61,386 bases of DNA, taken from contig NZ_AGJL01000003.1 of NCBI RefSeq assembly GCF_000243455.1, forward strand, positions 1-61,386, read 5' to 3'. The DNA comes from Methanotorris formicicus Mc-S-70. GTDB taxonomy: Archaea > AGJL01 > Methanococci > Methanococcales > Methanococcaceae. Each line of letters starts with the position of its first letter. Position 1 is the stretch's first letter. Shown here piece by piece: positions 39,210-50,544 of the stretch. The position numbers and the translations under genes were made by a program. The notes beneath the pieces were generated by a model that had not been told where the DNA came from, did no database searches, and saw only the letters and a list, made by a program, of their open reading frames with translations.

Positions 39210-40559
39210 ATGGGTTTTAAAGAATTAGGTTTATCTGAGAATACATTAAAGGCATTAGAGAAAAAAGGATTTAAAGAACCTACTGAAATTCAGGAAAAAA
39301 CAATTCCAATTCTTTTAAATGGAGATATTGATGTCGTAGGGCAGGCACAAACAGGAACAGGAAAGACGGCAGCATTTGGATTGCCATTAATTGAAAAGAT
39401 TGATGAGAACTCAAAAGACGTTCAGGCACTTATCTTAACTCCTACAAGAGAATTATCTATCCAAGTTTCAGAAGAAATAGATTCTTTAAAAGGAAATAAA
39501 AATCTAAAAATACTTCCTGTTTATGGGGGACAACCAATTGAACCGCAAATAAGGCAATTAAAAAGGGGCGTTCACATAGTAGTTGGAACTCCTGGGAGAA
39601 TATTAGACCACATTAAAAGAGGTAGTTTAAATTTAAAAAATATCTCCTATTTGGTTTTAGATGAGGCAGATGAAATGTTAAACATGGGATTCATTGATGA
39701 TGTAGAGGAGATTTTAAGGCACACCAACAAAAATAAAAGAGTTCTTCTCTTCTCTGCAACATTGCCAAGAACCATATTAAATTTAGCAAAAAGGTATATG
39801 GGAGAATATAAATTAGTAAGTGTAAAAAAAGAAACACTCACCACAAATTTAGTGGAGCAGATTTATTATGAGGTCTCCAATTCAAAGAAATTTGATGCAT
39901 TATGCAGGGTTATAGATGTTGAAGATGATTTCTATGGATTGGTGTTTTGTAAAACAAGGGCAGATGTAAATGAAGTTGCAAATAAACTTGTTGAAAATGG
40001 ATATGAAGCAGATGCATTGCATGGAGATATTGCTCAAAAGCAAAGAGAAAGGATACTAAACAAATTCAAGAAAAAGAGAATCAATATTTTGGTTGCTACA
40101 GATGTTGCTGCGAGAGGTATTGATATTAACAACTTAACACATGTGATAAACTACTCTCTCCCTCAAAATCCTGAATCCTATGTGCATAGAATAGGAAGAA
40201 CGGGAAGAGCGGGGAAAAAAGGAACTGCTATAACCTTTATATCCCCAGATGAATATAGAAAACTCAACTATATCAAAAAAATTGCAAAGGCAAATATTAG
40301 AAAAGAAAAACTTCCTGAAAAAGAAGATATTACAAATGCAAAAAAATCAAAGATTTTGAATAAAATTGCAGAAATCATCAAATCAGAAAATTACTTAGAA
40401 TACGTTGAATTGTCCCAGAAGTTAATTGAGGAATTTGGTGCAGAGAAGGCATTAGCAGGTCTTTTAAAGTATTATTTTAAAGATGGGTTGAATAAAAATA
40501 GTATAAGAACCCAGAAAAGAGTAATAAACACAAGAAGAGAGAGAAAAGCAAGATATTAA
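39210..40559 (+). CDS. DEAD-box RNA helicase
   Basis: 449 residues with all core motifs: [47 protein letters not shown] and [11 protein letters not shown]. It has a short basic C-terminal tail ([14 protein letters not shown]). Such helicases remodel structured RNA and are often cold-induced in methanogens. Its last 83 bases overlap the 3' end of cobQ on the opposite strand. Confidence 0.95.
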   Translation: MGFKELGLSENTLKALEKKGFKEPTEIQEKTIPILLNGDIDVVGQAQTGTGKTAAFGLPLIEKIDENSKDVQALILTPTRELSIQVSEEIDSLKGNKNLKILPVYGGQPIEPQIRQLKRGVHIVVGTPGRILDHIKRGSLNLKNISYLVLDEADEMLNMGFIDDVEEILRHTNKNKRVLLFSATLPRTILNLAKRYMGEYKLVSVKKETLTTNLVEQIYYEVSNSKKFDALCRVIDVEDDFYGLVFCKTRADVNEVANKLVENGYEADALHGDIAQKQRERILNKFKKKRINILVATDVAARGIDINNLTHVINYSLPQNPESYVHRIGRTGRAGKKGTAITFISPDEYRKLNYIKKIAKANIRKEKLPEKEDITNAKKSKILNKIAEIIKSENYLEYVELSQKLIEEFGAEKALAGLLKYYFKDGLNKNSIRTQKRVINTRRERKARY

Positions 40560-42054
40560 TTTGCTTTTGTTTTTTATCTTCTATTATCCAATCAAGATTT
40601 ACACTATTTTCAACAATTTTTGCCAATTTATCCATATTCTCTTCAAAAACCTTCCCATAATTATCTCCTTTTATCTCTTTTAGCCCTTTTCTCTTCCTCA
40701 CGATATTAATCAAATAGTTCCTAAACTCATAGTTATCCAAAATCCCATGGAAATACGTTCCAATTAAGTAGGCATTCCCTATTTTCTTTATAGAACCATC
40801 AAAACCATCTCCCTTATTCCCAAAGCCCTTATCTAATTTGATAAGTGGTTTTTCATTAGAGTAAGTTATTCCTTCATGCAACTCATAACCTTCAACCTCA
40901 AAAACCTTCCCATCAATTTCCAAAATCCCTTTAGAGTTTTTTATTGCCTTCTCATTGCCAAAATATGTTATGGCACCAAATACCCCCAATCCCTCAATAG
41001 TTCCAACTTCACTTTCCTTCTTGTTTTCATCAACCAACACCTTCCCCATAACCTGATAACCCCCGCAAATTCCCAAAACAATACCTCCTTTTTTAATAAA
41101 CTCCCAAATCTTCTTATCCATGCCATATTTTTTTATTAAATGCATTTCCTTTGTCGATGTTCTCGTCCCTGGAAGGATTAATATATCCCCTGTTATATTC
41201 TCCCCAAAATCAATAAATTTTATAAAAGCATCCCTTGATAATGCATCGACATCTGTAAAGTTGGAGATTTTTGAAAATCTCAAAACATTAACCTCTACCT
41301 TACTATTTAAATTTCCAAAGGTTTTTTTACTTTGCAATGCTTGACTATCCTCCTCAGGTAGAATTAGATTTTCATCATAAGGAATAATTCCCAAAACTGG
41401 AACGCCCGTTAGTTCTTCAATCTTCTCTATCCCGCTCTTTAAAACATCAACATTCCCCCTAAACTTATTTATCACAATTCCCTTTATCAATTTTCTCCAA
41501 TTTTTAGGGAGGAGTTCAATAGTCCCATAAATTGATGCAAACACTCCTCCTCTGTCGATATCTGCAACTAAAATTGCCTTTGCATTAACCATCTCCGCAA
41601 TTCTCAAATTTGCTATATCATCATCCAACAAATTAATCTCGCAACAACTTCCCGCCCCTTCCATAACAACATAATCATAATTCTTATCCAAATAATCCAA
41701 ACTCTCTTTTATTTTTTTTAGGAAATAGTCCTTATTTTTCCTATATTCGTTATAATTCATATCCTTATATGGCTTTCCATGAACGATAACTTGGGAGATG
41801 AAGTTTCCCTTCGGTTTTAGTAAAATGGGGTTGAAGTGGATTGAAGGTTCTGTTTTTGCCGCCTTTGCTTGAGTATATTGAGCAACTGCAATCTCCCCAT
41901 CTTCCTTAGCAACCCTTGAATTTAAACTCATATTTTGGGATTTGAATGGAGCTACTTTGTATCCTTTATTTGCCAAAATTCTACACAATGCTGAAACCAA
42001 TACGGTTTTCCCACTATTTGAAGATGTTCCGACAACCATTATGAATTTTGCCAT
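40477..42054 (-). CDS. cobQ: Cobyric acid synthase CobQ with odd C-terminal extension
   Basis: Amidates four side chains of the corrin ring. The 525 residues comprise an ATP domain ([18 protein letters not shown]) and a glutamine amidotransferase domain ([11 protein letters not shown]), with the catalytic cysteine in that motif. The family normally ends near LDWIIEDKK. Here about 30 residues follow, including a hydrophobic run [16 protein letters not shown] that is simply the antisense of the helicase gene end. A lost stop codon is the likely cause. Confidence 0.92.
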   Translation of the reverse strand: MAKFIMVVGTSSNSGKTVLVSALCRILANKGYKVAPFKSQNMSLNSRVAKEDGEIAVAQYTQAKAAKTEPSIHFNPILLKPKGNFISQVIVHGKPYKDMNYNEYRKNKDYFLKKIKESLDYLDKNYDYVVMEGAGSCCEINLLDDDIANLRIAEMVNAKAILVADIDRGGVFASIYGTIELLPKNWRKLIKGIVINKFRGNVDVLKSGIEKIEELTGVPVLGIIPYDENLILPEEDSQALQSKKTFGNLNSKVEVNVLRFSKISNFTDVDALSRDAFIKFIDFGENITGDILILPGTRTSTKEMHLIKKYGMDKKIWEFIKKGGIVLGICGGYQVMGKVLVDENKKESEVGTIEGLGVFGAITYFGNEKAIKNSKGILEIDGKVFEVEGYELHEGITYSNEKPLIKLDKGFGNKGDGFDGSIKKIGNAYLIGTYFHGILDNYEFRNYLINIVRKRKGLKEIKGDNYGKVFEENMDKLAKIVENSVNLDWIIEDKKQKQINILLFSLFLCLLLFSGFLYYFYSTHL

Positions 42055-42125
42055 AATTTCACCAGATTCTTAAATTCAGATTTACAGATAATTTTATTTT
42101 TAAAAAAAAATTTAGGTTTTTTAAT

Positions 42126-43235
42126 TTATTTAATAATTTCCTCCAATATTTTTAAGAACCTCTCATTCTCTTCAAATGTTCCAATTGAAATTCTAACATA
42201 ATTATCTCCCAAACCATCAAATGAAGAGCAATCTCTAACAATAACTCCTCTTTTTAAAAGTTCTTCACAAAACTCCTTTGATATCATTGTTTTTAATTCA
42301 ACTAATAGATAATTTGCCTCTGAAGGATAAACCCTTATGTCCTTAAATTTCTTCAATCCTTCATAGAGCATTTCCCTGCTTTTTATTCCATCTCTCACAC
42401 ATCTCTCAAAGAACTCCCTATCTCTCAAAGCAGTTATTGCACAAATCTGGCTCAATCTTGTTAAACTAAATACTGGCTTAACTCTCATCATATAGTTAAT
42501 TATTTTCTCATTTGTTATACCATAACCAATCCTCTGTCCTGCTAAACCAAATACCTTTGAGAATGTCCTTAAAACTAAGACATTATCATATTTCAATGCC
42601 CATTTTGTTAAGTCATACTCTTTCTTTGAATATTCAATGTATGCATGGTCTATAACAACGAGTGCATCGGTTGAGTTTATGATTTTTTCAACATCTTTTT
42701 TGTCAATAATGTTCCCTGTCGGGTTGTTTGGTGTGCAAAGGAAGATTACTTTTGTCCTCTCATTTATGTTGCTCAAAACACTATCAACATCCAACTGGAA
42801 GTCCCTCTCCTTATCAAATTTAGCCCATCTTATATTTGCTCCATAAATCTTTGTCGATATGGCATATTGTGTGAATGTTGGGATTGGAATAATAACCTCA
42901 TCTCCCTCATCAATAAAAGTCCTCATTATTGTATCAATTATCTCATCCGCCCCATCTCCACCAACGATAATATTCTCCTTTGGCACATCCAAGAACTTGC
43001 TCAACTCTTCCAACAACTCTGGGCTAACTGGTTCTGGATATTGGTGGAGTTTTGGAACTTCTTTCAATATCTCTTCCTTAATTTTTGGTGAAGGTCCCCA
43101 GGGATTTTCATTTGAACCTAATTTAATAATTTCCTCTGGATTTATGCCATATTTCCTTACAATTTCTTCCTTTGATTTTCCTGGAACGTAGGGTTTGAAT
43201 TGTTTAACAACATCTCTTATTTTATCTTCAATCAA
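42126..43235 (-). CDS. hisC: Histidinol-phosphate aminotransferase
   Basis: PLP-dependent aminotransferase of histidine synthesis. 369 residues. [12 protein letters not shown] opens the substrate site; the PLP lysine is in [17 protein letters not shown]. The start codon is TTG at 43235, six bases after GGTGAT; no better codon is available. Confidence 0.92.
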   Translation of the reverse strand: MIEDKIRDVVKQFKPYVPGKSKEEIVRKYGINPEEIIKLGSNENPWGPSPKIKEEILKEVPKLHQYPEPVSPELLEELSKFLDVPKENIIVGGDGADEIIDTIMRTFIDEGDEVIIPIPTFTQYAISTKIYGANIRWAKFDKERDFQLDVDSVLSNINERTKVIFLCTPNNPTGNIIDKKDVEKIINSTDALVVIDHAYIEYSKKEYDLTKWALKYDNVLVLRTFSKVFGLAGQRIGYGITNEKIINYMMRVKPVFSLTRLSQICAITALRDREFFERCVRDGIKSREMLYEGLKKFKDIRVYPSEANYLLVELKTMISKEFCEELLKRGVIVRDCSSFDGLGDNYVRISIGTFEENERFLKILEEIIK

Positions 43236-43248
43236 TTTATCACCTTTT

Positions 43249-43620
43249 TTATTTGATAATCTCCAAGAAATCTACTTTTTCAAAATCATCATTTGGGAGC
43301 AATCCATAATTTTTAATGATTTCTTTGGAGATTTTAACAATTTCCCCATTTAAATCCAATATTCTAAAAATTGAAAATAACTCAAACACATTGTCAAAAT
43401 CTAATGATTTTAAAATTTCTGGTTTCTTTTTAATGTCATAAGGTTTCTTTTTGGTGTTTGCCCTTATATAAAAAAATAAAACCTCTGAAATAACAATTGG
43501 GTTTATAAATCCAATGATTTCGTCATTTTCTACTTTTTCAATTAAATCCCTTGCTTTTTCTTTACCGCATAAATGATAAATTAAAACATTAGAATCAAAG
43601 AATATTCTATTGCTCTCCAT
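43249..43620 (-). CDS. PIN-domain toxin (VapC-like) with internal deletion
   Basis: 123 residues. The first acidic block [11 protein letters not shown] and the second ISEVLFFY are normal. After YGLLPND the sequence jumps to [12 protein letters not shown] and stops. Intact relatives have about 20 more residues between these points, carrying part of the acidic active site and a strand of the fold. The GATGAT repeat at the junction suggests an in-frame deletion. RNase activity is doubtful. The ATG at 43620 overlaps the antitoxin stop by 14 bases. Confidence 0.75.
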   Translation of the reverse strand: MESNRIFFDSNVLIYHLCGKEKARDLIEKVENDEIIGFINPIVISEVLFFYIRANTKKKPYDIKKKPEILKSLDFDNVFELFSIFRILDLNGEIVKISKEIIKNYGLLPNDDFEKVDFLEIIK

Positions 43621-43801
43621 TCTCAATCTCCTCAATGATTTCTTTGATTTCCTCATCGGTAAGTTTTAGTATGCCATAAGTTTTCTCGGAAATTTTTTTT
43701 GGTGTTATTTTTACCTTAACTTTGCAACCATTTGGAAGGTTTAAGCCCTTTTTGAGTTTTAAAATACCATTTTCGTAGATTGCATCAACAACAATTTCCA
43801 T
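43607..43801 (-). CDS. Antitoxin of the DUF104 (AF2212-like) family
   Basis: 64 residues beginning VVDAIYENGILKLKKGL, the typical start of DUF104 antitoxins, and ending in an acidic helix [15 protein letters not shown]. Partner of the overlapping PIN gene. Confidence 0.82.
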   Translation of the reverse strand: MEIVVDAIYENGILKLKKGLNLPNGCKVKVKITPKKISEKTYGILKLTDEEIKEIIEEIENGEQ

Positions 43802-43838
43802 AATTCCACCATTAGTACTATTATCAAAAATAATTGGT

Positions 43839-44492
43839 TTATTCCAAAAGTTCCTCAGCGTTAATTTTATCAGCGTTGTATAGGTCTTTTGCTCTCTTAT
43901 AGATTAACTCATCTGCCTTATCTTCAACAACAACCAAAATTTTTGAAGGTTTTGTTTTTTCAATCCTCTTTGCAATATTATTTTTTGTTATTTCTATTTT
44001 CTTTTTAATCCCTCCCAATGCCTTCTCTGGAATGTTTGGATTTATTGCCTTCATGTCTTCTATATCCAACATTCCTTCTGTGCAGATAACATTTAAATCT
44101 GGATTCTTATCTTTTAACTTTCTAAACAATTTTTTATTTGATACAATATATAACGCATCTTTATCAATTTCTTTTTCTTCAAATTCAAATCCGAAGTTCT
44201 TTAAAACATTGTTTAAATGTTTCTCTGCCTTCAAAATTAATTTACAAAAATCCTTTGCTTCTTCTTCATTAAGTTCATGTAATGGGGCTTTTTTATATAA
44301 AAATTCATCTGCCTCAATCAATACATAGATTGCCTTTTTAAGTTCGTTGGTATCTATCTTTCCAGGTTTTGCATCTTTGTAAGATACTTTTTTAGCATCT
44401 ACAGGGGGCTTTTCCCTTCTTTCTATTTCAGATATTGTAGATATTGCCTTTATAATTAAATTTTTTGAATCTTCCATCCTTTTGGTTATCAT
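43839..44492 (-). CDS. DUF2100-type conserved methanogen protein
   Basis: 217 residues, mostly helical and lysine-rich, without membrane segments. A more conserved C-terminal half has [30 protein letters not shown] and [17 protein letters not shown], a Toprim-like strand pattern. It follows the LOR/SDH gene by 8 bases on the same strand, as I recall for M. jannaschii. Its function is unknown. Confidence 0.72.
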   Translation of the reverse strand: MITKRMEDSKNLIIKAISTISEIERREKPPVDAKKVSYKDAKPGKIDTNELKKAIYVLIEADEFLYKKAPLHELNEEEAKDFCKLILKAEKHLNNVLKNFGFEFEEKEIDKDALYIVSNKKLFRKLKDKNPDLNVICTEGMLDIEDMKAINPNIPEKALGGIKKKIEITKNNIAKRIEKTKPSKILVVVEDKADELIYKRAKDLYNADKINAEELLE

Positions 44493-44500
44493 AGTATCAC

Positions 44501-45754
44501 TTAATCTTTTTTATTTTCTTCCAACCTCTCTAACTCTTCAACGAGCATAGGTAAGAATACACCAACATCAGTAACTACTCCAATTGCTTGGGATGTTCCC
44601 CTATCCATCAATTTTGTAACTGTTGCGGGGTTTATGTCAACGCAGATTGTTTTTACATAGGATGGGAGGAGATTACCTGTTGCTATTGAGTGGAGCATTG
44701 TTGAAAGCATTAAAACCATCTTTTTGCCTTTTAGCATCTCCCTCATCTTATCCTGTGCTTCAACAACGTCTGTTATAACATCTGGTAAAGGTCCATCATC
44801 CCTAATACTTCCAGCCAATACGTATGGGATATTATTCTTTATACATTCATACATAATTCCTTTCTTTAAAATCCCCTTCTCAACTGCTTCCTTTATACTT
44901 CCTGCCTTCATTATGGTGTTTATTGCATACAAATGATGCCTATGCCCTCCTGAAACTGGTTTTCCAGTTTCTATATTAACGCCGAGTGAAGTTCCATATA
45001 AAGCCCATTCAATGTCGTGTGTAGCAAGTGCATTTCCACTAAATAATGCCTGAACATAACCCATTTTTATTAACTTAGCCAATGCTTCTCCTGCTCCTGT
45101 GTGCACTATTGCTGGGCCCCCAACAACAACAATGCCCCCTTTTCCTGTCTTCCCATATTCCTCTCTTATTGCATACATTTCTTTTGCTATTTTTCTTATT
45201 ATTGTTTCTTTTGGCTTTTCAGAGGAGGCCTCTGATTTCATGAACTCAAATAACTCTCCCTTTTCCCTTGGTTTTTCTGGCGGGATAACCCTTATACCCT
45301 TATGCCCAACAACAATTAAATCTCCCTTTTTAACCTTCCTTATTGTTTTAACCTCTGCCCTCTTTTCCTCTGGATAAACAACAATAACCCCATCCATCTT
45401 TGGATTCTCTACCTCAATCCATTCCCCATTATATTTTATGTAGGTTATATGGTTGGTTGTTGAATAGAAACCATCTGGCAATACCATATCCTTCTCCGCT
45501 TCTTTCAACTCAACATCCTCAATTTCTGGAATCTCCGCCCCAATGTCTCTAAGTTCCATTAAAATGTCATCAACATGCCCCTCATCCCTTCCAATAACTA
45601 GTATCTTTGCATAGGATGGATCCTCCTTCCTCTTCCCAATCTCAAATTTCAAAACCTTATAATCTCCGCCCAAATCCAAAATTTTATCAAATACCTTTGG
45701 AAGAATCAAACTATCTATTATATGCCCTCTTAATTCAATCTCTCTCATGAACAT
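44501..45754 (-). CDS. LOR/SDH-family protein, probable archaeal ornithine cyclodeaminase
   Basis: 417 residues of the TIGR00300 / LOR-SDH family. Family blocks are [42 protein letters not shown] and [22 protein letters not shown] Methanococcus maripaludis homologue has been described as an ornithine cyclodeaminase that makes proline. The start at 45754 follows GTGAT; the next methionine two codons later is also possible. Confidence 0.82.
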   Translation of the reverse strand: MFMREIELRGHIIDSLILPKVFDKILDLGGDYKVLKFEIGKRKEDPSYAKILVIGRDEGHVDDILMELRDIGAEIPEIEDVELKEAEKDMVLPDGFYSTTNHITYIKYNGEWIEVENPKMDGVIVVYPEEKRAEVKTIRKVKKGDLIVVGHKGIRVIPPEKPREKGELFEFMKSEASSEKPKETIIRKIAKEMYAIREEYGKTGKGGIVVVGGPAIVHTGAGEALAKLIKMGYVQALFSGNALATHDIEWALYGTSLGVNIETGKPVSGGHRHHLYAINTIMKAGSIKEAVEKGILKKGIMYECIKNNIPYVLAGSIRDDGPLPDVITDVVEAQDKMREMLKGKKMVLMLSTMLHSIATGNLLPSYVKTICVDINPATVTKLMDRGTSQAIGVVTDVGVFLPMLVEELERLEENKKD

Positions 45755-45814
45755 AATATCACACATTTTATTTTTTAAAATTAAATAAAATTAAAATACA
45801 AAAATTTTAAAAAT

Positions 45815-46357
45815 TTATTCAATTAATTTTCCAGCAAATTCATAACCCTTATTGAATGCCAATAAATTCTTCTCCTCAGTTCCCTTTGGAACACTGTCTA
45901 ATATTGCCTTTTCCATACTTTCTTTTGAAACTATGCCTGTAATTCTTGTTAAAGCCCCAAGCATTACAATATTTGCTACAATTCCCAAACCAACTTCCTC
46001 ATTTGCAATTCTTGTAAATGGGATTTTATAAAACTTTACGTTTGGAATATCCTCTCCTGAGACCAAATCTTCATCGATAAGTAAAAACCCATTTTCCTTT
46101 ATATCATTAACATATTTATCAAATGCTGGCTGGGACATACAGACTAAAATATCTGGCTTTATGACCTTTGGGAAGTCAATTAACTTATCATCAATAACTA
46201 CCTCTGACTTACTCGCTCCACCTCTTGCCTCTGGACCGTAGGATTGTGTTTGAACCGCCTCTTTCTTATCATATAAAGATGCCGCCCTTCCTAAGATAAC
46301 TCCTGCCAATATAATCCCTTGCCCACCAAATCCAGACAACCTTATTTCTTTTCTCAT
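45815..46357 (-). CDS. korC: 2-oxoacid (2-oxoglutarate) ferredoxin oxidoreductase, gamma subunit
   Basis: 180 residues starting LSGFGGQGIILAGVILG and containing SYGPEARGGASKSEVV, which marks the KorC/VorC type. The enzyme makes 2-oxoglutarate from succinyl-CoA in the incomplete reductive TCA branch of methanogens. GGAGGG precedes the ATG. It lies 12 bases after korB; no korA or korD is nearby. Confidence 0.9.
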   Translation of the reverse strand: MRKEIRLSGFGGQGIILAGVILGRAASLYDKKEAVQTQSYGPEARGGASKSEVVIDDKLIDFPKVIKPDILVCMSQPAFDKYVNDIKENGFLLIDEDLVSGEDIPNVKFYKIPFTRIANEEVGLGIVANIVMLGALTRITGIVSKESMEKAILDSVPKGTEEKNLLAFNKGYEFAGKLIE

Positions 46358-46369
46358 GTTTGCCCTCCT

Positions 46370-47167
46370 TTATTGTTGAAGTTTATGCAATTCTTCAATG
46401 AACTCTGGTTTTTCAATATCCACAAACTCCCCAACAATGATTTTTCCGTTCAACTCTTCCTTTGACATATCTTTTGCTCTGTTGATGATGATAGAACTTT
46501 CTTTTAGGAATTTCATCATTTCAGATGGTTTCCTTGATACATTAAATCTTCCATAGTATGTTGGACATTGGGAAACAACCTCAATGAATGAAAAGCCCTT
46601 CTTTTGAAGTCCCTTCTTTATTGCATTTACTAATTGGATTGGATGGGCTGTTGTCCATCTTGCTACGTAAGTTGCCCCTGCTGCTTCAGCCAATTTACAT
46701 AAGTCCATTGGATTTTCTGGGTTTCCGTAGGGAGCGGTTGTCGCTTTTTTATGGTGTGGTGTTGTTGGAGAACACTGCCCTCCAGTCATTCCGTAGATGT
46801 TGTTGTTTATACAGATAACTGTCATGTCAATGTTTCTCCTACATCCATGGATGAAGTGGTTTCCTCCTATCGCTGCTAAATCCCCATCTCCTGTAAATAC
46901 AACAACCTTTTTATCTGGTCTCGCTACTTTAATTCCTAAGGCAAATGCAATAGGTCTTCCGTGTGTTGTGTGTAAGGAATCACAATACAAGTATCCCGGA
47001 ACTCTTGAAGAACAGCCAATTCCTGAAACTGCAATGTAATCCTCTGGTTTTATGTTGAGTTTCTCAATAGCATTTAAAAAGCAGTTTATTACAATCCCGT
47101 TCCCACACCCTGAACAAAATATGTGTGGTAATCTATCTGTTCTCATATACTTTAATGCTGGATGCAT
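46370..47167 (-). CDS. korB: 2-oxoacid (2-oxoglutarate) ferredoxin oxidoreductase, beta subunit
   Basis: 265-residue thiamine-diphosphate subunit. Visible are CSGCGNGIV, GIGCSSRVPGY, the TPP motif GDGDLAAIGGNHFIHGCRR and NNNIYGMTGGQCSPTTP. ATG 47167 is spaced from GAGGTGG; the gene begins 35 bases inside the preceding gene. Confidence 0.92.
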   Translation of the reverse strand: MHPALKYMRTDRLPHIFCSGCGNGIVINCFLNAIEKLNIKPEDYIAVSGIGCSSRVPGYLYCDSLHTTHGRPIAFALGIKVARPDKKVVVFTGDGDLAAIGGNHFIHGCRRNIDMTVICINNNIYGMTGGQCSPTTPHHKKATTAPYGNPENPMDLCKLAEAAGATYVARWTTAHPIQLVNAIKKGLQKKGFSFIEVVSQCPTYYGRFNVSRKPSEMMKFLKESSIIINRAKDMSKEELNGKIIVGEFVDIEKPEFIEELHKLQQ

Positions 47168-47936
47168 TTGTTCCACCTCGTTTTATTTTTGCTGCATGAG
47201 ATAACTCAAAAATCGCTCCAGATAACTCATTTCCAATATCTTGCAATTCTGAAATATCCAATTCTATGTTGTTACCTCCAATAGAAACTGCAACAGGTAG
47301 GAATTTGTATGCTATCTCCACAATCTCAAAAGGTTTGCAGAGCATATCAACTGCTATCAATCCATGAAATCCTTCTTTATCATCCAATGCTTTTGTTATA
47401 ATCTTGTTTATGTGAATGTTTTCATCCAATGATTGGATAATATTTTTTATTACAACTTCCTCTGATTTTCCTTCAACCTCAAATACTACCTTTATTCTTA
47501 AATAACCATCTTCCTGCAACTCATGTATGTCATCTTCATCATAAATACCTTCTCTATATTTATCAATATCTATATCCTTCCCCTCTCTCACAAAGGCGTT
47601 AAATGCAACATTGTATTTTTTGCAGAAGTTGCTGAAGAATTGGATGATATGGGCAATAGTGTTACCAAACTCCTTTGAATCCATTTTTAATTTTGAAGGG
47701 GAGATAACCTCAACATCTGCACCATACTTTAGGCAAAAATCAATATAGTCCAAAAAAGAATTGAATTTTATCTCCAATTCTCCAACCTTGGTGTATAAGT
47801 TACCTTCTTCCTCCTCAACAGATAAAAGTTTAGCGTTGTATTTTTCTTTTAATTCATTAACTACTTCTTCAAATTCCTCCTCAACAACACCTTTTTTATT
47901 CCCTCTAAGTTCTTCATATGCAATAACTTCAATCAT
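47133..47936 (-). CDS. Conserved hypothetical protein between lysS and korB
   Basis: 267 residues, acidic and soluble, not recognised as a characterised family. It may hold two related alpha/beta halves; one stretch is GFHGLIAVDMLCKPFEIVEI, and it ends with HAAKIKRGGTNASSIKVYENR. It overlaps korB by 35 bases and follows lysS by 89. From memory a homologue has the same neighbours in M. jannaschii. Confidence 0.7.
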   Translation of the reverse strand: MIEVIAYEELRGNKKGVVEEEFEEVVNELKEKYNAKLLSVEEEEGNLYTKVGELEIKFNSFLDYIDFCLKYGADVEVISPSKLKMDSKEFGNTIAHIIQFFSNFCKKYNVAFNAFVREGKDIDIDKYREGIYDEDDIHELQEDGYLRIKVVFEVEGKSEEVVIKNIIQSLDENIHINKIITKALDDKEGFHGLIAVDMLCKPFEIVEIAYKFLPVAVSIGGNNIELDISELQDIGNELSGAIFELSHAAKIKRGGTNASSIKVYENR

Positions 47937-48024
47937 AAAATCACCATTATAAAATAAATTAAAAATATTTAGAATTTGTTTTTGTTTTTGAAATTTATAT
48001 AATTATCCAAGAAAAAAGAAAAAA

Positions 48025-49611
48025 TTATTCAAACATATTATATCTTCTAACAACAAACTCCCTACCAAGAGTTGCCAAGAAACTTCCCAACTTAGGGCCG
48101 TATCTCTTTCCTAACAATATCTTATATGATGCTAAGAATGCCTTCTTTGGTTCTAATCCAATCTCTTTTGCTGTCTCATAAATAAGTTCGTGTATGTTTA
48201 AGGCATCAAACTCAATATCTTTAACTTTTTCTCCGAAGTATTTAATCCATTCTTTTTGCTTCTCATCCAATTCGTTGTATATTTTCTTTGCTTCCTCCTC
48301 ATCAATAATAACCAACTTCTCTCCATACTCCAATGCCCAATTTCTTGCCATTATTAGCCTATCTTTTAATCTCCCTATGTCGTATTCAGTAAAGTTATCC
48401 AAATCGTAATTGTTTCTTCTTAATATCTCAAACACCTTATCCATATCCAACTTATCATCTTTCATGGAAAGTTGGGCAATTATTGAACAGAACCTATATG
48501 GCACTTGTAAAGGCATTTTTTCTGGGATTCTTGGAGTGGAAAGTTCATACATCCTCAATTTTTCAATGTCATTTTCACTTAAATCATCTCTATCTTTATT
48601 TTCAAAGTAAAACTTCTCCAAATTATCATAGTTATCAACTAAATCAGGTATCTTCTTCAAATCAAAGTCAATGTGTTTTGCTGGCTTACTCCTAAGCATT
48701 AAATACCTCAAAATTTCTGGATGTGCAATCTTTTCCCAATCCTTAACAGCAAACACGACCCCTGATGAGGATGACATTGGTTTAACAACATCTCCAACCT
48801 TCAACTGTATCCACTCATAAACAACCTTTTCTGGTGGGATGTAGTTAAATACCTCCCTCGCTATTTTTATTCCAGTATCATAAGAGCCACCAGATGCTGC
48901 ATGATCTTTACCCATTGGTTCAACAACAACTCCAAAAATACTCCACCTTGCTGGCCAATCCACCCTCCATGGGAGTTTTGCTCTACCTTTAAATGGCTTA
49001 ACTGTATTTTCATACCCGCAACTGCATTTATAAGTTACTGTTTCCTCTTCTTTGTTGTAGTTTATGATTTTTGTTGTGTTTAATTTTCCACACCTCTCAC
49101 AAACAACATTCAATGGATACCAATCATCTGGGAGTGGTTCTTTTCTGTATCTATTCAATATCTCAACTATTTTGTCCCTATTATTTAATGCCTCTATAAT
49201 TTTTTTATCATAGATGCCTTTTTTGTAGTTCTCATCCGCTCTGTATGTGGTTAATTCAATCCCCAAATCATCTAAACTCTCCAAGAATGGTGTTAAAAAA
49301 TGCTCTGCATAACTTTTACAGCATCCTTCTGGGCAAGGGATTTCACTTATTGGCATCCCCACATACTCAGCGTAATTCTCTGGTAAGAATGGATACACCT
49401 TCCTCAATGGGTCGTAGGTGTCTGCAATGAATATAAGTTCTGCATTAACGCCTTTATTTTTTAAACCTTTATAAATTGCATCTGCTGTGAGTGTTTCTCT
49501 TGCATTTCCTATGTGTATGTGTCCAGAAGGTGTTATTCCACAAGCAACAACATATTTTTCTGCCTCTCTTCTTTTTATCACTTTCTCAGCAATTACATCT
49601 GCCCAATGCAA
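48025..49611 (-). CDS. lysS: Lysyl-tRNA synthetase, class I
   Basis: 528-residue class I enzyme, typical of archaea. The HIGH-like motif is [12 protein letters not shown] and the KMSKS-like motif is KPMSSSSG. A zinc-binding segment has CERCGK and CSCGYE. The start is TTG at 49611 (first residues [10 protein letters not shown]) after GGGGGC; the nearby ATG is out of frame. Confidence 0.94.
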   Translation of the reverse strand: MHWADVIAEKVIKRREAEKYVVACGITPSGHIHIGNARETLTADAIYKGLKNKGVNAELIFIADTYDPLRKVYPFLPENYAEYVGMPISEIPCPEGCCKSYAEHFLTPFLESLDDLGIELTTYRADENYKKGIYDKKIIEALNNRDKIVEILNRYRKEPLPDDWYPLNVVCERCGKLNTTKIINYNKEEETVTYKCSCGYENTVKPFKGRAKLPWRVDWPARWSIFGVVVEPMGKDHAASGGSYDTGIKIAREVFNYIPPEKVVYEWIQLKVGDVVKPMSSSSGVVFAVKDWEKIAHPEILRYLMLRSKPAKHIDFDLKKIPDLVDNYDNLEKFYFENKDRDDLSENDIEKLRMYELSTPRIPEKMPLQVPYRFCSIIAQLSMKDDKLDMDKVFEILRRNNYDLDNFTEYDIGRLKDRLIMARNWALEYGEKLVIIDEEEAKKIYNELDEKQKEWIKYFGEKVKDIEFDALNIHELIYETAKEIGLEPKKAFLASYKILLGKRYGPKLGSFLATLGREFVVRRYNMFE

Positions 49612-49777
49612 GTCATCGCCCCCTAATGTATTTTTATAACAAAATGATCCTAAAAGATAGGATAATTAATTATCAAAATAAACACATCTCAAATAAAAAT
49701 TTTTGCCATGTAAAAAATTAAAAAAGAATTTATTGTATAATTAACTTAGTATAAATCATTTTTGCAAAATTTAATAT

Positions 49778-50536
49778 TTAACTCCAACGTTCTGTTTCAT
49801 TCAAAAACCTATCTAAGAATTCCAACCCTCCCCCGTAATTAACCACACCCAAGTGGATTGAGACATAAAATGGGACATTATACTCGGAAGCAGTATGGTA
49901 ATCAACTTCTGCTATAATTAGATACATATCCACATATTCTTTTTTAAGATACCAAGTATACTCCTTATTTATGATTTTTTTAGAAGAACCATTGGGATAT
50001 ATTATTTTATTGGTTAATATTATTGTGTAGTTGTGTGCAAGAAGAACCTTCAACGATTCATTGTTTAGTGCCCATGCTGGTGGAAGAAATAGGGTTGTAT
50101 TGTTAAATCCACATTCTTTCATTATAAGTTCTGCGTTGTGCAATTTCTCTAAGCACATGTCTTTTGAACAGTTAAATTCATGAAATGTATGCTTATATCC
50201 ATGAAGTTCAATTTTATATCCTCTTTTTTCTAATTGATGCAGATATTCAACAAAATCTTTATTTTTCCTCAAATCCCATTTCCCACCACTTGGAGGATTT
50301 TCAAGTTCTGGAATGACAAATAATATGGTATTGTTGCTGTAGTTGTGTTTGTCTATAACTTTAACAACCTCCTTCAAATCTGCAAAATATTTGGGAGAAA
50401 CGTCATGCACCAATATAATGGGCTTTTTGTAGAGGTTTTTTGTAATCTTTGGTTCTTTTGAAGTTTTGTTTAAATAGTTTCCTTGAAGGATTACCAATAT
50501 TAATGCTATAGATATTAAAAAGATGAATTTTTTCAT
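49778..50536 (-). CDS. DUF2334-type deacetylase-like membrane-anchored protein
   Basis: 252 residues. An N-terminal helix (FLISIALILVILQGNYL) anchors it outside the cell. The domain resembles polysaccharide deacetylases of the DUF2334 type: ILVHDVSP carries the HD metal pair, IELHGYKHTFHEF a second histidine motif, and FLPPAWALN the following block. It starts 8 bases after the methyltransferase gene and is the last gene of the ABC transporter operon. The substrate is unknown. Confidence 0.78.
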   Translation of the reverse strand: MKKFIFLISIALILVILQGNYLNKTSKEPKITKNLYKKPIILVHDVSPKYFADLKEVVKVIDKHNYSNNTILFVIPELENPPSGGKWDLRKNKDFVEYLHQLEKRGYKIELHGYKHTFHEFNCSKDMCLEKLHNAELIMKECGFNNTTLFLPPAWALNNESLKVLLAHNYTIILTNKIIYPNGSSKKIINKEYTWYLKKEYVDMYLIIAEVDYHTASEYNVPFYVSIHLGVVNYGGGLEFLDRFLNETERWS

Positions 50537-50544
50537 AATCCACC

